Below, one piece after another: positions 1 through 6,039 of a stretch of 7,239 nt of DNA. Numbering within the stretch: the stretch's first letter is position 1; every line of letters starts with the position of its first letter. This DNA comes from Candidatus Parcubacteria bacterium (GTDB lineage: Bacteria; Patescibacteriota; Minisyncoccia; Minisyncoccales; UBA6532). The translations under genes were made by a program, and so were the position numbers. A model generated the notes under the pieces. The model saw only the letters and a list, made by a program, of their open reading frames with translations, made no database searches and was not told the DNA's origin. The stretch spans positions 1-7,239 of the forward strand of contig JAUSNC010000053.1 of the NCBI GenBank assembly GCA_030645645.1. The letters are read 5' to 3'.

Positions 1-7
1 AATAATT

Positions 8-100
8 ATGAAGGACAGAAGAATCTATCGCATAGGAACCGATGTTCCAGAAGAACTTGAAGCGGCGATTAATAAAAATATTGAAAGCGGCTCTGTTTGA
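8..100 (+). CDS. 30-residue reading frame of unknown function, or the tail of a gene cut by the window start
   Basis: An ATG opens a 30-codon frame ending in TGA, 27 bases before the ATPase start. The product is charged (MKDRRIYRIGTDVPEELEAA, then a short end NKNIESGSV), with no membrane segment and no motif I recognise. The frame is also open from the ATG to the left edge, so this may be the C-terminus of a longer gene. The ATG is preceded by AATAATT, the same kind of A/T leader seen before other starts here, which slightly favours a real start. No Shine-Dalgarno site is visible in the few bases available. Function unknown. Confidence 0.3.
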   Translation: MKDRRIYRIGTDVPEELEAAINKNIESGSV

Positions 101-113
101 GAATCATTTCCAA

Positions 114-118
114 AGAGG
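114..118 (+). promoter_or_regulatory. Shine-Dalgarno site AGAGG for the ATPase
   Basis: AGAGG lies 9 bases upstream of the ATG at 128. It is a good anti-16S match at a normal distance, and it supports 128 as the ATPase start. It is notable because most other genes in the window lack such a site. Confidence 0.6.
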
Positions 119-127
119 TAAAAAATT

Positions 128-2803
128 ATGAATAATCTTTGGCATACAAAATCAGGCGAGGCTGTCATTAAAGAACTGCATTCAAATGAGCGCGGCTTAA
201 CCAATAATGAAGCAATGTCGCGTTTGGCGCAGTACGGACCAAATAAGTTGCCCGAAGCGAAAGTTGACGGCGTTTTTATGATTTTCCTCCGCCAATTCCA
301 AAGTCCTCTCATTTACATACTTATATTCGCGGGAATTGTAGTATCTGCGATAGGAGAAATAGTCGACGGATCAATAATTCTGGCTGTTCTTCTTTTTAAT
401 GCCATCGTCGGAACAATCCAAGAAGGCAAAGCGCAGAATACCCTGCTTGCGCTCAAAAATTTTGTCGAGACCAAGGCAACAGCGCTCAGGGACGACAAAG
501 AAATTATTATTTCGGATACTGATATCGTACCCGGCGACATTCTTATTTTGCAGGAAGGAGAAAAAGTTTCTGCGGATGCGCGCGTTATTGTTTCACACAA
601 TCTTAAGGCGGATGAATCAACTCTCACAGGTGAGTCGGCGCCGGTGCATAAAGTAAGCGAAAGTGTTATTGCCGGAGAGTCGCCGACACAGTATGAGAAT
701 ATCGTTTATAAAGGGACGAATATAGTTGCGGGCAACGGCAGGGTTATTGTTATCGCAACCGGACAGAAAACAGCCATAGGACTAATTGCAGGTAAAATCG
801 CCGTTCTTGATACGGAGATTCCTTTAAAGGCCAATATCCGTTACCTTTCACGCCTTATTATCGTTTCCGCGGCCGCCATATCCCTGGCAGTTTTTATGAT
901 CGGCATCGCAACAGGCAAGCCGGTAAAGGATATGTTTTTGACAGTCGTTTCATTGTCTGTTTCAATCGTGCCCGAAGGTCTCCCTATTGTTGTCACGCTT
1001 ATTCTGGCCATGGGCGTATGGCGCATGAGCAAACAAAATGCTCTCGTGAAAAAATTGCAGGCAGTTGAGGCTCTTGGGCAAGCGAGCGTGATTGCAGTCG
1101 ATAAGACGGGTACAATCACAAAAAACGAACTCGTTATTCGCAAAGTGTATGTTGACGGCAAGATGTTTGATATTGAAGGAGTAGGATATGAGCCTAAAGG
1201 GAGCGTCCGTTTAAATCAACTAGTTATTGACGCCGTAAATCATCCCGAACTTCTGTTTGCCGGAAAAATTGCCGCTTTCTGCGCCAACGCCCGGGTGATG
1301 TATTCGGAGGAGGAAAAACTTTGGCGGATCGCAGGAGACCCGACTGAAGCGGCAATGCTAGTTTTATCTCAAAAACTCGGCTTCCATAAAGAAGATCTTA
1401 AAAAAGAATCCTTATTTATCAATGAGCTTCCCTTTAATTATAAATTAAAATATCATGCGGCTCTCCATGATATTGAAGGCAAGAACTTTCTGACCGTCGC
1501 AGGCGCTCCTGAAATTATTTTGGAACTTTCAAAAACAATCCTTTTAGACGGTAAGCAAAAAGAGCTTTCCTCCGCAGATCAAAAAAATCTTGAATCCGTT
1601 TTCTATCAAATGTCGCAGGAAGGATTGCGGATAGTGGCTTTTGCAGTTAATCAGGATAGCGGCAAGACTCTTAATCCGGAAAAAATAAAAGACCTCGTTT
1701 TTGTCGGATTTTACGGCATGAAAGACGCGATGAGGCCGGAAGCGGCATCAGCTATAAAGAAAGTCATATCCGCCGGAGTAAAAATAGTGATGATTACCGG
1801 CGACCATAAAATAACCGCTCAAACCATAGCAAAGGAAGCCGGTATATGGCATGAAAATGACGGGGTGCTTACAGGCCAGGAAATTGATATAATGCCAGAT
1901 AAGGAATTATCGGAAAAGCTTGATGGCGTGTCAGTATTCGCCCGGGTGAATCCTGAGCATAAAATGAGGATTATCGGAGCGTATCGCGCGAAAGGAATTG
2001 TAATAGCAATGACCGGAGACGGAGTGAATGACGCGCCGTCCCTGGTTGCCGCCGACCTTGGGGTGGCAATGGGCAAGATTGGAACAGAAGTGGCAAAAGA
2101 AGCTTCTGATATCGTCCTCCTTGATGATAATTTATGGAGCATTATCTCGGCGATAGAAGAAGGCCGCAATATTTACAGAACCATTAAAAGAGTTGTCTTA
2201 TACCTTTTTTCCACGAGTATGGGCGAGGTATTCACGATTGCCGGCGCTCTCGCTTTGGGTTTTCCCTTGCCGATTCTGCCGGGGCAGATTATCTGGCTGA
2301 ATTTTATCACAGATGGTTTTCTTGATGTTTCACTTGCTATGGAACCGAAAGAGCGGCATTTGCTTGACAGAAAATTCGTAAAGCCGAAAAAATATCTCGT
2401 TGATAGACTGATGGCAAAGAGAATGGTGCTAATGTCTGTATTGATGGCTCTCGGCACTCTGTATTTGTTTAAAAATTATTATGAGGCGGATTTGGCGAAA
2501 GCTTGGACAATGTCGCTTACTGTTTTAGCCGCGTTCCAATGGTTTAATGCGTGGAACTGCAGATCGGAAAACAAATCAATCTTTCAGATGAATCCGTTTT
2601 CAAATAAATTTCTAGTGGGATCAACCATTGTTGTCATCCTGCTTCAGTTATTCGCCATTTATACACCTATAATGCAAAAATATCTACGGACAGTTCCAAT
2701 CGGTCTTTCCGACTGGACAGCAATCATTTCAGTGGCTGCATTAATTATCCTTGCCGAAGAAGTCCGGAAATTATTTGCCAGGCGAAAATTAACACATAAC
2801 TAG
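128..2803 (+). CDS. P2-type cation-transporting ATPase (Ca2+/Mn2+-pump-like)
   Basis: This inner-membrane pump uses ATP to export a divalent cation, probably Ca2+. At 891 residues it is full length for bacterial PacL/LMCA1-type pumps. In order I see: a cation-ATPase N-terminal domain (about 1-45); M1-M2 (about 50-95); the actuator loop with TGES at 167-170; M3-M4 with PEGLP at 282-286; the phosphorylation site DKTGT with Asp325; TGDH at 557-560; the hinge TGDGVNDAP at 629-637; then M5-M10. Compared by eye with SERCA, the site II ligands are kept (E283 in M4; N725 and D729 in M6). Site I is altered: the M5 Asn is S697 (E700 is kept), and the M8 Glu is Q804. This suggests one ion per cycle, as in SPCA/PMR1 pumps. 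The nucleotide-domain KGAPE motif reads AGAPE (A458), lacking the usual lysine. The start is supported by AGAGG upstream; the stop is TAG. Exact substrate is uncertain. Confidence 0.95.
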   Translation: MNNLWHTKSGEAVIKELHSNERGLTNNEAMSRLAQYGPNKLPEAKVDGVFMIFLRQFQSPLIYILIFAGIVVSAIGEIVDGSIILAVLLFNAIVGTIQEGKAQNTLLALKNFVETKATALRDDKEIIISDTDIVPGDILILQEGEKVSADARVIVSHNLKADESTLTGESAPVHKVSESVIAGESPTQYENIVYKGTNIVAGNGRVIVIATGQKTAIGLIAGKIAVLDTEIPLKANIRYLSRLIIVSAAAISLAVFMIGIATGKPVKDMFLTVVSLSVSIVPEGLPIVVTLILAMGVWRMSKQNALVKKLQAVEALGQASVIAVDKTGTITKNELVIRKVYVDGKMFDIEGVGYEPKGSVRLNQLVIDAVNHPELLFAGKIAAFCANARVMYSEEEKLWRIAGDPTEAAMLVLSQKLGFHKEDLKKESLFINELPFNYKLKYHAALHDIEGKNFLTVAGAPEIILELSKTILLDGKQKELSSADQKNLESVFYQMSQEGLRIVAFAVNQDSGKTLNPEKIKDLVFVGFYGMKDAMRPEAASAIKKVISAGVKIVMITGDHKITAQTIAKEAGIWHENDGVLTGQEIDIMPDKELSEKLDGVSVFARVNPEHKMRIIGAYRAKGIVIAMTGDGVNDAPSLVAADLGVAMGKIGTEVAKEASDIVLLDDNLWSIISAIEEGRNIYRTIKRVVLYLFSTSMGEVFTIAGALALGFPLPILPGQIIWLNFITDGFLDVSLAMEPKERHLLDRKFVKPKKYLVDRLMAKRMVLMSVLMALGTLYLFKNYYEADLAKAWTMSLTVLAAFQWFNAWNCRSENKSIFQMNPFSNKFLVGSTIVVILLQLFAIYTPIMQKYLRTVPIGLSDWTAIISVAALIILAEEVRKLFARRKLTHN

Positions 2804-2812
2804 ATAATTATT

Positions 2813-3958
2813 ATGATGAAAATAGCAATAAATCTTAGCAGAGAATATGTCGGAGGCATTACGTCTTCCAATATTAATCTGATTAACCATTTGTACGGGA
2901 TGGATTATAAATTTGTCGCTTTGGAACTGAACAGCAGGATGTATATTAAAGGCCCTGCTTTATTCCGGAATTTCGCGCCGGAGGTTTTTGACCATCACAT
3001 CATTAACATCCACCACCTGCCAATAATAAATACTATGAGAAAAGCTAAGAATATCCGCGATGTTGAGAATGCCTACCGCGAGCCAATAAAGATAATCAGG
3101 GAGATTTTAAGAGAAGTAAAACCGGATATAGTGTTGCTTAGCGGCACATATTATGTTCCCTGGCTTATATCAATAGCGGCCAAGAAGGAGAAAATACCGA
3201 TTGTATTGTGGTATTCCGGCGTCTTATTGAGAGAGATAAAAAACCAGCCTCCTCACATGAAGAAACTTTTTTCATCAATGGAAAAATCCATTGTAGGCCG
3301 GGCAACGCGGATCATTTTTCCGTCGCAATTATGCAAGGGCGTCGTAGAAAAAGAAGTTATAAAGCATAAAATTAAAAACAGCTATATAATACCCAATCCC
3401 ATTGCAAATATATTTACCGATCCGTGCGCCGTAGAATATTCCCTGGAACGAAGAATTGCGGCAGTCGGACGCTACTCAAAAGTGAAAAATTTGGACGCAT
3501 TTTTTGCTTTACACAAAGAGCTTTTGAGGAGAAAATGGCGGCATAATGCCTGTTTTGTCACAAATCCGGATGCGCGTTTCAAGAAAATCCCAAAATCAAT
3601 TGAAATTATTCCGCCAATGACTCCCGAGGGTTTGAAAAAGTTCTATATCGCCCAGGGACTGATCGTTTGCCCTTCAACATTTGAAACCTTCGGGAATGTT
3701 CCGATGGAAGCGGCCTGTCTAGGCGTGCCGGTTCTGGTGAGCGATAAAATGGGTTGTTCGGAAATATTAAATAAAGTCGGCCTTGAAAATATGGTCATAT
3801 CATTTGATGATATCGGAAAAGTAGCTGATCGCGCCCAGCAATTATGCGGCCAGTCAATATTGCCGAAGCAGTTAAATGCGCTCAAAAGAATTCTTGACAA
3901 CCGCCTTATAAGCGAGGAAATTAATGCAGTACTGATCAATGTGATCAAGAGAAGCTAG
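2813..3958 (+). CDS. Glycosyltransferase family 4 (GT-B fold)
   Basis: This is probably a cytoplasmic or membrane-associated enzyme that moves a sugar from a nucleotide-sugar donor to an unknown acceptor. Its 381 residues fit the GT4 family. The N-terminal Rossmann domain carries a glycine loop (VGGITSSN, residues 13-20). The C-terminal domain opens at GRYSKVKN (219-226), whose Arg220 and Lys225 match the donor-phosphate contacts of PimA-like enzymes. The hallmark E-x7-E is E291 to E299 (ETFGNVPME), followed by a typical LGVPVLVSD strand. There is no signal peptide. It starts 9 bases after the ATPase stop, so it is probably cotranscribed. Two adjacent ATGs (2813, 2816) are possible starts, and neither has a Shine-Dalgarno site. 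The inositol-phosphate synthase downstream makes an inositol-containing acceptor (as for PimA or MshA) conceivable, but nothing in the sequence proves it. Donor and acceptor are unassigned. Confidence 0.9.
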   Translation: MMKIAINLSREYVGGITSSNINLINHLYGMDYKFVALELNSRMYIKGPALFRNFAPEVFDHHIINIHHLPIINTMRKAKNIRDVENAYREPIKIIREILREVKPDIVLLSGTYYVPWLISIAAKKEKIPIVLWYSGVLLREIKNQPPHMKKLFSSMEKSIVGRATRIIFPSQLCKGVVEKEVIKHKIKNSYIIPNPIANIFTDPCAVEYSLERRIAAVGRYSKVKNLDAFFALHKELLRRKWRHNACFVTNPDARFKKIPKSIEIIPPMTPEGLKKFYIAQGLIVCPSTFETFGNVPMEAACLGVPVLVSDKMGCSEILNKVGLENMVISFDDIGKVADRAQQLCGQSILPKQLNALKRILDNRLISEEINAVLINVIKRS

Positions 3959-4028
3959 AAATGCATAAAGAACGCAATAAGGGTAAGATAAAAGAAATAG
4001 GCATAATTAAAATAATTGACTTAATTTT

Positions 4029-5111
4029 ATGGCGAAGAAAATAAAAGTGGGGATTATCGGAGTCGGCAACTGTTTTGCCGGATTAATACAGGGAATAGAA
4101 TATTATAAGAAAAACCGCAATAAAAAACCTGTTGGCCTGATGCATCAGAAAATCGGACCGTATTCCTTGGATAGTCTGGAATTTGTTTCCGCCTTTGATG
4201 TGGGCGCAAATAAGATAGGCCAGTCTCTTGATAGAGCGGTTTTCTGCTATCCTAACCTTGTTAAATGGACAAAACTGCCTAAAAGCCCGGTGATCGTAAA
4301 GGAATCTCCGGTTTTGGACGGCATCGGCATTTATGTGGAGAATCGCATCAAGCCTCTTAAAAATCCAACTCCGGCAAACTTGCTTGAAAAAGAAATAATC
4401 AAGGAAATCAAAAAATCAAAAACAGAAGTTCTGGTGAATTATCTGCCGGTAGGTTCGCAAAAAGCGACTGAATTTTGGGCGGATATTGCTTTGAAAACCG
4501 GATGCGCTTTTGTTAATTGTCTGCCGGCTTTCATTGCTTCAAATAAAAAATGGGAAGCAAAATTCCGAAAGAAGAGAATTCCAATCATCGGCGACGATAT
4601 CAAGGGGCAGATCGGTGCAACGATTGTGCACCGCGTTTTGACACGTCTTTGCGATGACAGGGGAACAACCATAGACCGAACTTATCAGATTAATGTAGGC
4701 GGCAATACCGATTTTTTAAATATGCTTGAAAGAAGCCGTCTGGAAAGCAAAAAAATCAGCAAAACAGAATCAGTGACGAGCCAGATTTCAAAAGATATAA
4801 AAGCCGATAATGTCTATATAGGCCCTTCTGACTTTATTCCGTTTTTAGGCAACACCAAGCTTGCTTTTATGAGAATTGAAGGCAGGATGTTCGCAGATAT
4901 TCCTTATTCAATTGAGCTGAAGCTGGATGTTGACGATAAAGCCAACAGCGCCGGCGTTGTTATTGATGCAATCCGCTGCGCCAAACTTGCTTTGGATAAA
5001 AAATTGGGCGGCTATCAGGAAGTAAGCTCTTATTTCATGAAGCATCCTTTAATCCAGAAAACCGACAGCGAAGCCAAAAAAATCGTTGAAAATTTTTCCA
5101 AATTCCAATAA
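4029..5111 (+). CDS. ino1: Inositol-3-phosphate synthase (myo-inositol-1-phosphate synthase)
   Basis: This NAD-dependent cytoplasmic enzyme isomerises glucose-6-phosphate to 1L-myo-inositol-1-phosphate, the first step to inositol lipids and inositol solutes. Its 360 residues match the short prokaryotic (mycobacterial Ino1-like) form rather than the ~530-residue yeast form. Visible motifs: a dinucleotide-binding loop near the N-terminus (GIIGVGNCFAG); VNYLPVGSQKATEFWA and NCLPAFIAS in the mid-region; GDDIKGQIGAT from residue 188; NVGGNTDF at 222-229; SKKISK at 240-245; and PSDFIPFLGNTK ending at Lys277. By eye K241, K245 and K277 line up with yeast catalytic lysines K369, K373 and K412. The fourth yeast lysine I could not place. 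The gene lies 70 bases after the glycosyltransferase, with only an A/T-rich leader and no Shine-Dalgarno site. The GDDIKGQ motif has Gly where Ser is usual. No inositol monophosphatase or inositol-lipid synthase is in the window. Confidence 0.94.
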   Translation: MAKKIKVGIIGVGNCFAGLIQGIEYYKKNRNKKPVGLMHQKIGPYSLDSLEFVSAFDVGANKIGQSLDRAVFCYPNLVKWTKLPKSPVIVKESPVLDGIGIYVENRIKPLKNPTPANLLEKEIIKEIKKSKTEVLVNYLPVGSQKATEFWADIALKTGCAFVNCLPAFIASNKKWEAKFRKKRIPIIGDDIKGQIGATIVHRVLTRLCDDRGTTIDRTYQINVGGNTDFLNMLERSRLESKKISKTESVTSQISKDIKADNVYIGPSDFIPFLGNTKLAFMRIEGRMFADIPYSIELKLDVDDKANSAGVVIDAIRCAKLALDKKLGGYQEVSSYFMKHPLIQKTDSEAKKIVENFSKFQ

Positions 5112-5115
5112 ACCC

Positions 5116-5145
5116 TTGACTGGCATATCATATATGATATATAAT
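5116..5145 (+). promoter_or_regulatory. Sigma-70-type promoter of the toxin-antitoxin locus
   Basis: TTGACT (5116-5121, five of six to consensus) and TATAAT (5140-5145, perfect) are separated by 18 bases. An overlapping TATATA at 5138-5143 gives a 16-base spacing as an alternative. The predicted transcription start is about 5150-5152, just after the ino1 stop at 5111. This is the best promoter in the window. It implies that the toxin-antitoxin locus is transcribed separately from ino1. With this start, the GGAGG at 5146-5150 would lie at or just before the transcript's 5' end, so either the leader is extremely short or upstream readthrough also matters. Confidence 0.65.
5125..5140. promoter_or_regulatory. 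Perfect 16-bp palindromic operator inside the promoter
   Basis: ATATCATATATGATAT reads identically on both strands (half-sites ATATCA and TGATAT around a TATA centre). It fills most of the -35/-10 spacer and touches the first base of the -10 box. Type II toxin-antitoxin loci are commonly autorepressed by the antitoxin at such palindromes. The XRE-type protein encoded at 5507-5809 is the obvious candidate to bind here. The palindrome is directly visible; its use as an operator is inferred. A/T-rich DNA makes short palindromes commoner, but a perfect 16-bp one exactly in a promoter spacer is unlikely to be chance. Confidence 0.6.
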
Positions 5146-5150
5146 GGAGG
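5146..5150 (+). promoter_or_regulatory. Shine-Dalgarno site GGAGG before a GTG start now out of frame
   Basis: GGAGG sits 5 bases before a GTG at 5156-5158, a good distance for initiation. From that GTG the frame reads only four codons (V-N-I-G) before TAA. The toxin body lies in another frame. The site therefore appears to mark the ancestral toxin start and helps locate the inferred frameshift. Confidence 0.5.
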
Positions 5151-5155
5151 CACAG

Positions 5156-5514
5156 GTGAATATAGGGTAAAGTTTTATAAAAATAGCAAAACAGGCTGAA
5201 GTCCGGTTTTAGAATATATTGAAAAACTGGGAGACAAGGAAGGATCAAAAATATCAAAATACATTGAATTCTTGAGAATTCAGAAAGGATATTTGGAAGA
5301 GCCCTATTCCAGGTATATTAAAGGAAAGATTAGAGAATTAAGAGTTGATTTTAATAGAAACAGGTACAGAGTTTTTTATTTTACATTCATAAAAAAGACT
5401 ATAATTTTACTTCACGTTTTTCTCAAAAAAACTGCTAAAACACCTCTTTCCGAGATAAAGAGGGCTGAAGAAAATTATCAAAATGCTTTAAATAATCCAA
5501 AAATATATGAATAA
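5156..5514 (+). pseudogene. Broken RelE/HigB-type (Gp49-like) toxin
   Basis: In one frame the sequence reads EYRVKFYKNSKTG, a TGA at 5197-5199, then SPVLEYIEKLGDKEG and a body containing ELRVDFNRNRYRVFYF, IILLHVFLKKTAKTP and EIKRAEENY. This is the classic order of phage-derived Gp49/HigB-like RelE-superfamily toxins, which are ribosome-dependent mRNA interferases. Two lesions are apparent. The TGA falls between Gly and SPV, where the family has a sense codon. The GTG with a good ribosome site (5156) is one base out of frame; one more A after GTGAA would restore M-K-Y-R-V-K-F. The only start codon after the TGA is a TTG at 5272, which would give about 80 residues lacking the first part of the fold. 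G+C is about 28% over 5281-5520 by hand count, well below its neighbours, suggesting acquired DNA. TGA recoding is the main alternative to decay. Confidence 0.75.
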
Positions 5515-5809
5515 GATTGAAAAAAATCAAAAAGCGGCGGATTTTCAAGTGTATCTTGCCGAGAAATTGAAAAATCCGAAATTTAAGAGATGCTACAATG
5601 AATATGGTAAACAGTTAGAAATTGCTTACCAAATTTTGAGGTTGCGCAAACAAAAAAGAATATCTCAATCGGAATTGGCAAAAAAAATGGGCACCAGACA
5701 AAGCGATGTTGCCCGGATGGAATCCGGTCAGCAGAATTTTACCACCGATACTCTCCAAAAGATTGCTTCAGCCCTTAAATGCAATCTTGAGATAAAATTC
5801 GTCAGATAA
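5507..5809 (+). CDS. XRE-family helix-turn-helix antitoxin (HigA-like)
   Basis: This is a 100-residue DNA-binding protein that would neutralise the upstream RelE/HigB-type toxin and repress the locus. The N-terminal part (about 13-33, FQVYLAEKLKNPKFKRCYNEY) is the toxin-contacting type of segment seen in antitoxins of this group. The HTH_3 domain spans about 40-95. The helix-turn-helix is ISQSELAKKMGTRQSDVARM (52-71), followed by ESG, and TLQKIASALKCNLEIKF closes the domain. The ATG overlaps the toxin stop by 8 bases (toxin TAA at 5512-5514), the usual toxin-first higBA arrangement with translational coupling. It has no Shine-Dalgarno site of its own. The gene is intact although its toxin seems dead, so it may persist as an orphan regulator of the palindrome at 5125-5140. 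Confidence 0.88.
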   Translation: MNKIEKNQKAADFQVYLAEKLKNPKFKRCYNEYGKQLEIAYQILRLRKQKRISQSELAKKMGTRQSDVARMESGQQNFTTDTLQKIASALKCNLEIKFVR

Positions 5810-5835
5810 ACGATATTTTAAATAATTTTATCTGA
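5802..5835 (+). repeat. 9-bp inverted repeat spanning the antitoxin stop and abutting the next start
   Basis: TCAGATAAA (5802-5810) is the exact reverse complement of TTTATCTGA (5827-5835), with a 16-base loop. The left arm contains the antitoxin TAA (5807-5809). The right arm ends one base before the ATG at 5836. The stem is A/T-rich and has no U-tract after it, so it is a poor intrinsic terminator. It could be a weak RNA structure affecting expression of the next gene, a protein site, or chance in A/T-rich DNA. Confidence 0.4.
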
Positions 5836-6039
5836 ATGTTGAACACTCTTCTAAATATGTTTTTCAGCTGGCCGGTTTTGTTGATTCTTGTGGCCTGGTC
5901 TTACTTTTGGAAAGCCTGGGCTCTTTGGCTGGCGGCCAGGAACGGCCAGAGGAATTGGTTTTTAGTTTTGATGTTCTTGGGCACCCTTGGTATTTTGGAA
6001 ATAATCTATATATTCAAAATTTCTAAAAAGAAACAATGA
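5836..6039 (+). CDS. Small two-helix membrane protein (DUF5652-like)
   Basis: This 67-residue protein has two hydrophobic helices: about 8-34 (MFFSWPVLLILVAWSYFWKA, continuing into WALWLAARNG) and about 41-61 (WFLVLMFLGTLGILEIIYIF). A basic tail KISKKKQ follows. The pattern W-K-x-W-A-L-W-x-A-A-R, then WF and N/G-T-L-G-I-L-x-I-I-Y-I-F, fits the DUF5652 family as I remember it, which is frequent in Patescibacteria and has no known function. By the positive-inside rule the short Arg/Lys-containing loop (ARNGQR) and the basic tail cannot both easily be cytoplasmic with two helices, so topology is uncertain. There is no Shine-Dalgarno site; a second in-frame ATG at 5857 is a possible shorter start. 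The TGA stop overlaps the dnaG start as ATGA, implying coupled translation. Confidence 0.8.
   Translation: MLNTLLNMFFSWPVLLILVAWSYFWKAWALWLAARNGQRNWFLVLMFLGTLGILEIIYIFKISKKKQ

Noticed and set aside
25..627. Reverse-strand open frames opposite the ATPase (25-312 and 313-627)
   Set aside because: They lie opposite a strongly conserved gene, have Ser/Thr/Arg-rich composition typical of antisense shadows, and show no domain.
4016..4021. TTGACT as a -35 box for ino1
   Set aside because: The -10 position it would need falls at about 4039-4044, inside the coding sequence and downstream of the start codon, so it cannot drive ino1 from this start.
3961..4044. A 27-codon + strand frame from an ATG three bases after the glycosyltransferase stop, running into the ino1 start
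   Set aside because: Low-complexity Lys/Ile-rich product with no motif or ribosome site; it overlaps the first codons of a firmly supported gene in another frame. Probably chance in A/T-rich spacer.
5084..5125. Intrinsic terminator after ino1
   Set aside because: There is a T run inside the last codons of ino1 but no stable G/C stem ahead of it, so I cannot support a terminator.
5134..5199. ATG at 5134 as the toxin start, in frame with the body
   Set aside because: It lies within the palindrome and upstream of the predicted transcription start. It has no ribosome site, adds residues not expected in the family, and still hits the TGA at 5197.
5197..5240. Selenocysteine insertion at the TGA
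   Set aside because: RelE/HigB toxins are not selenoproteins, and I see no convincing stem-loop immediately after the codon.
5030..5257. Reverse-strand open frame across the ino1 end and the promoter
   Set aside because: Its hydrophobic, Tyr/Ile/Leu-rich product arises from A/T-rich promoter and toxin sequence; no ribosome site or family resemblance.
5272..5514. An 80-residue protein from TTG at 5272 as an independent gene
   Set aside because: It is the C-terminal two-thirds of the toxin. The family alignment continues unbroken upstream through the TGA, so it is better read as part of a pseudogene.
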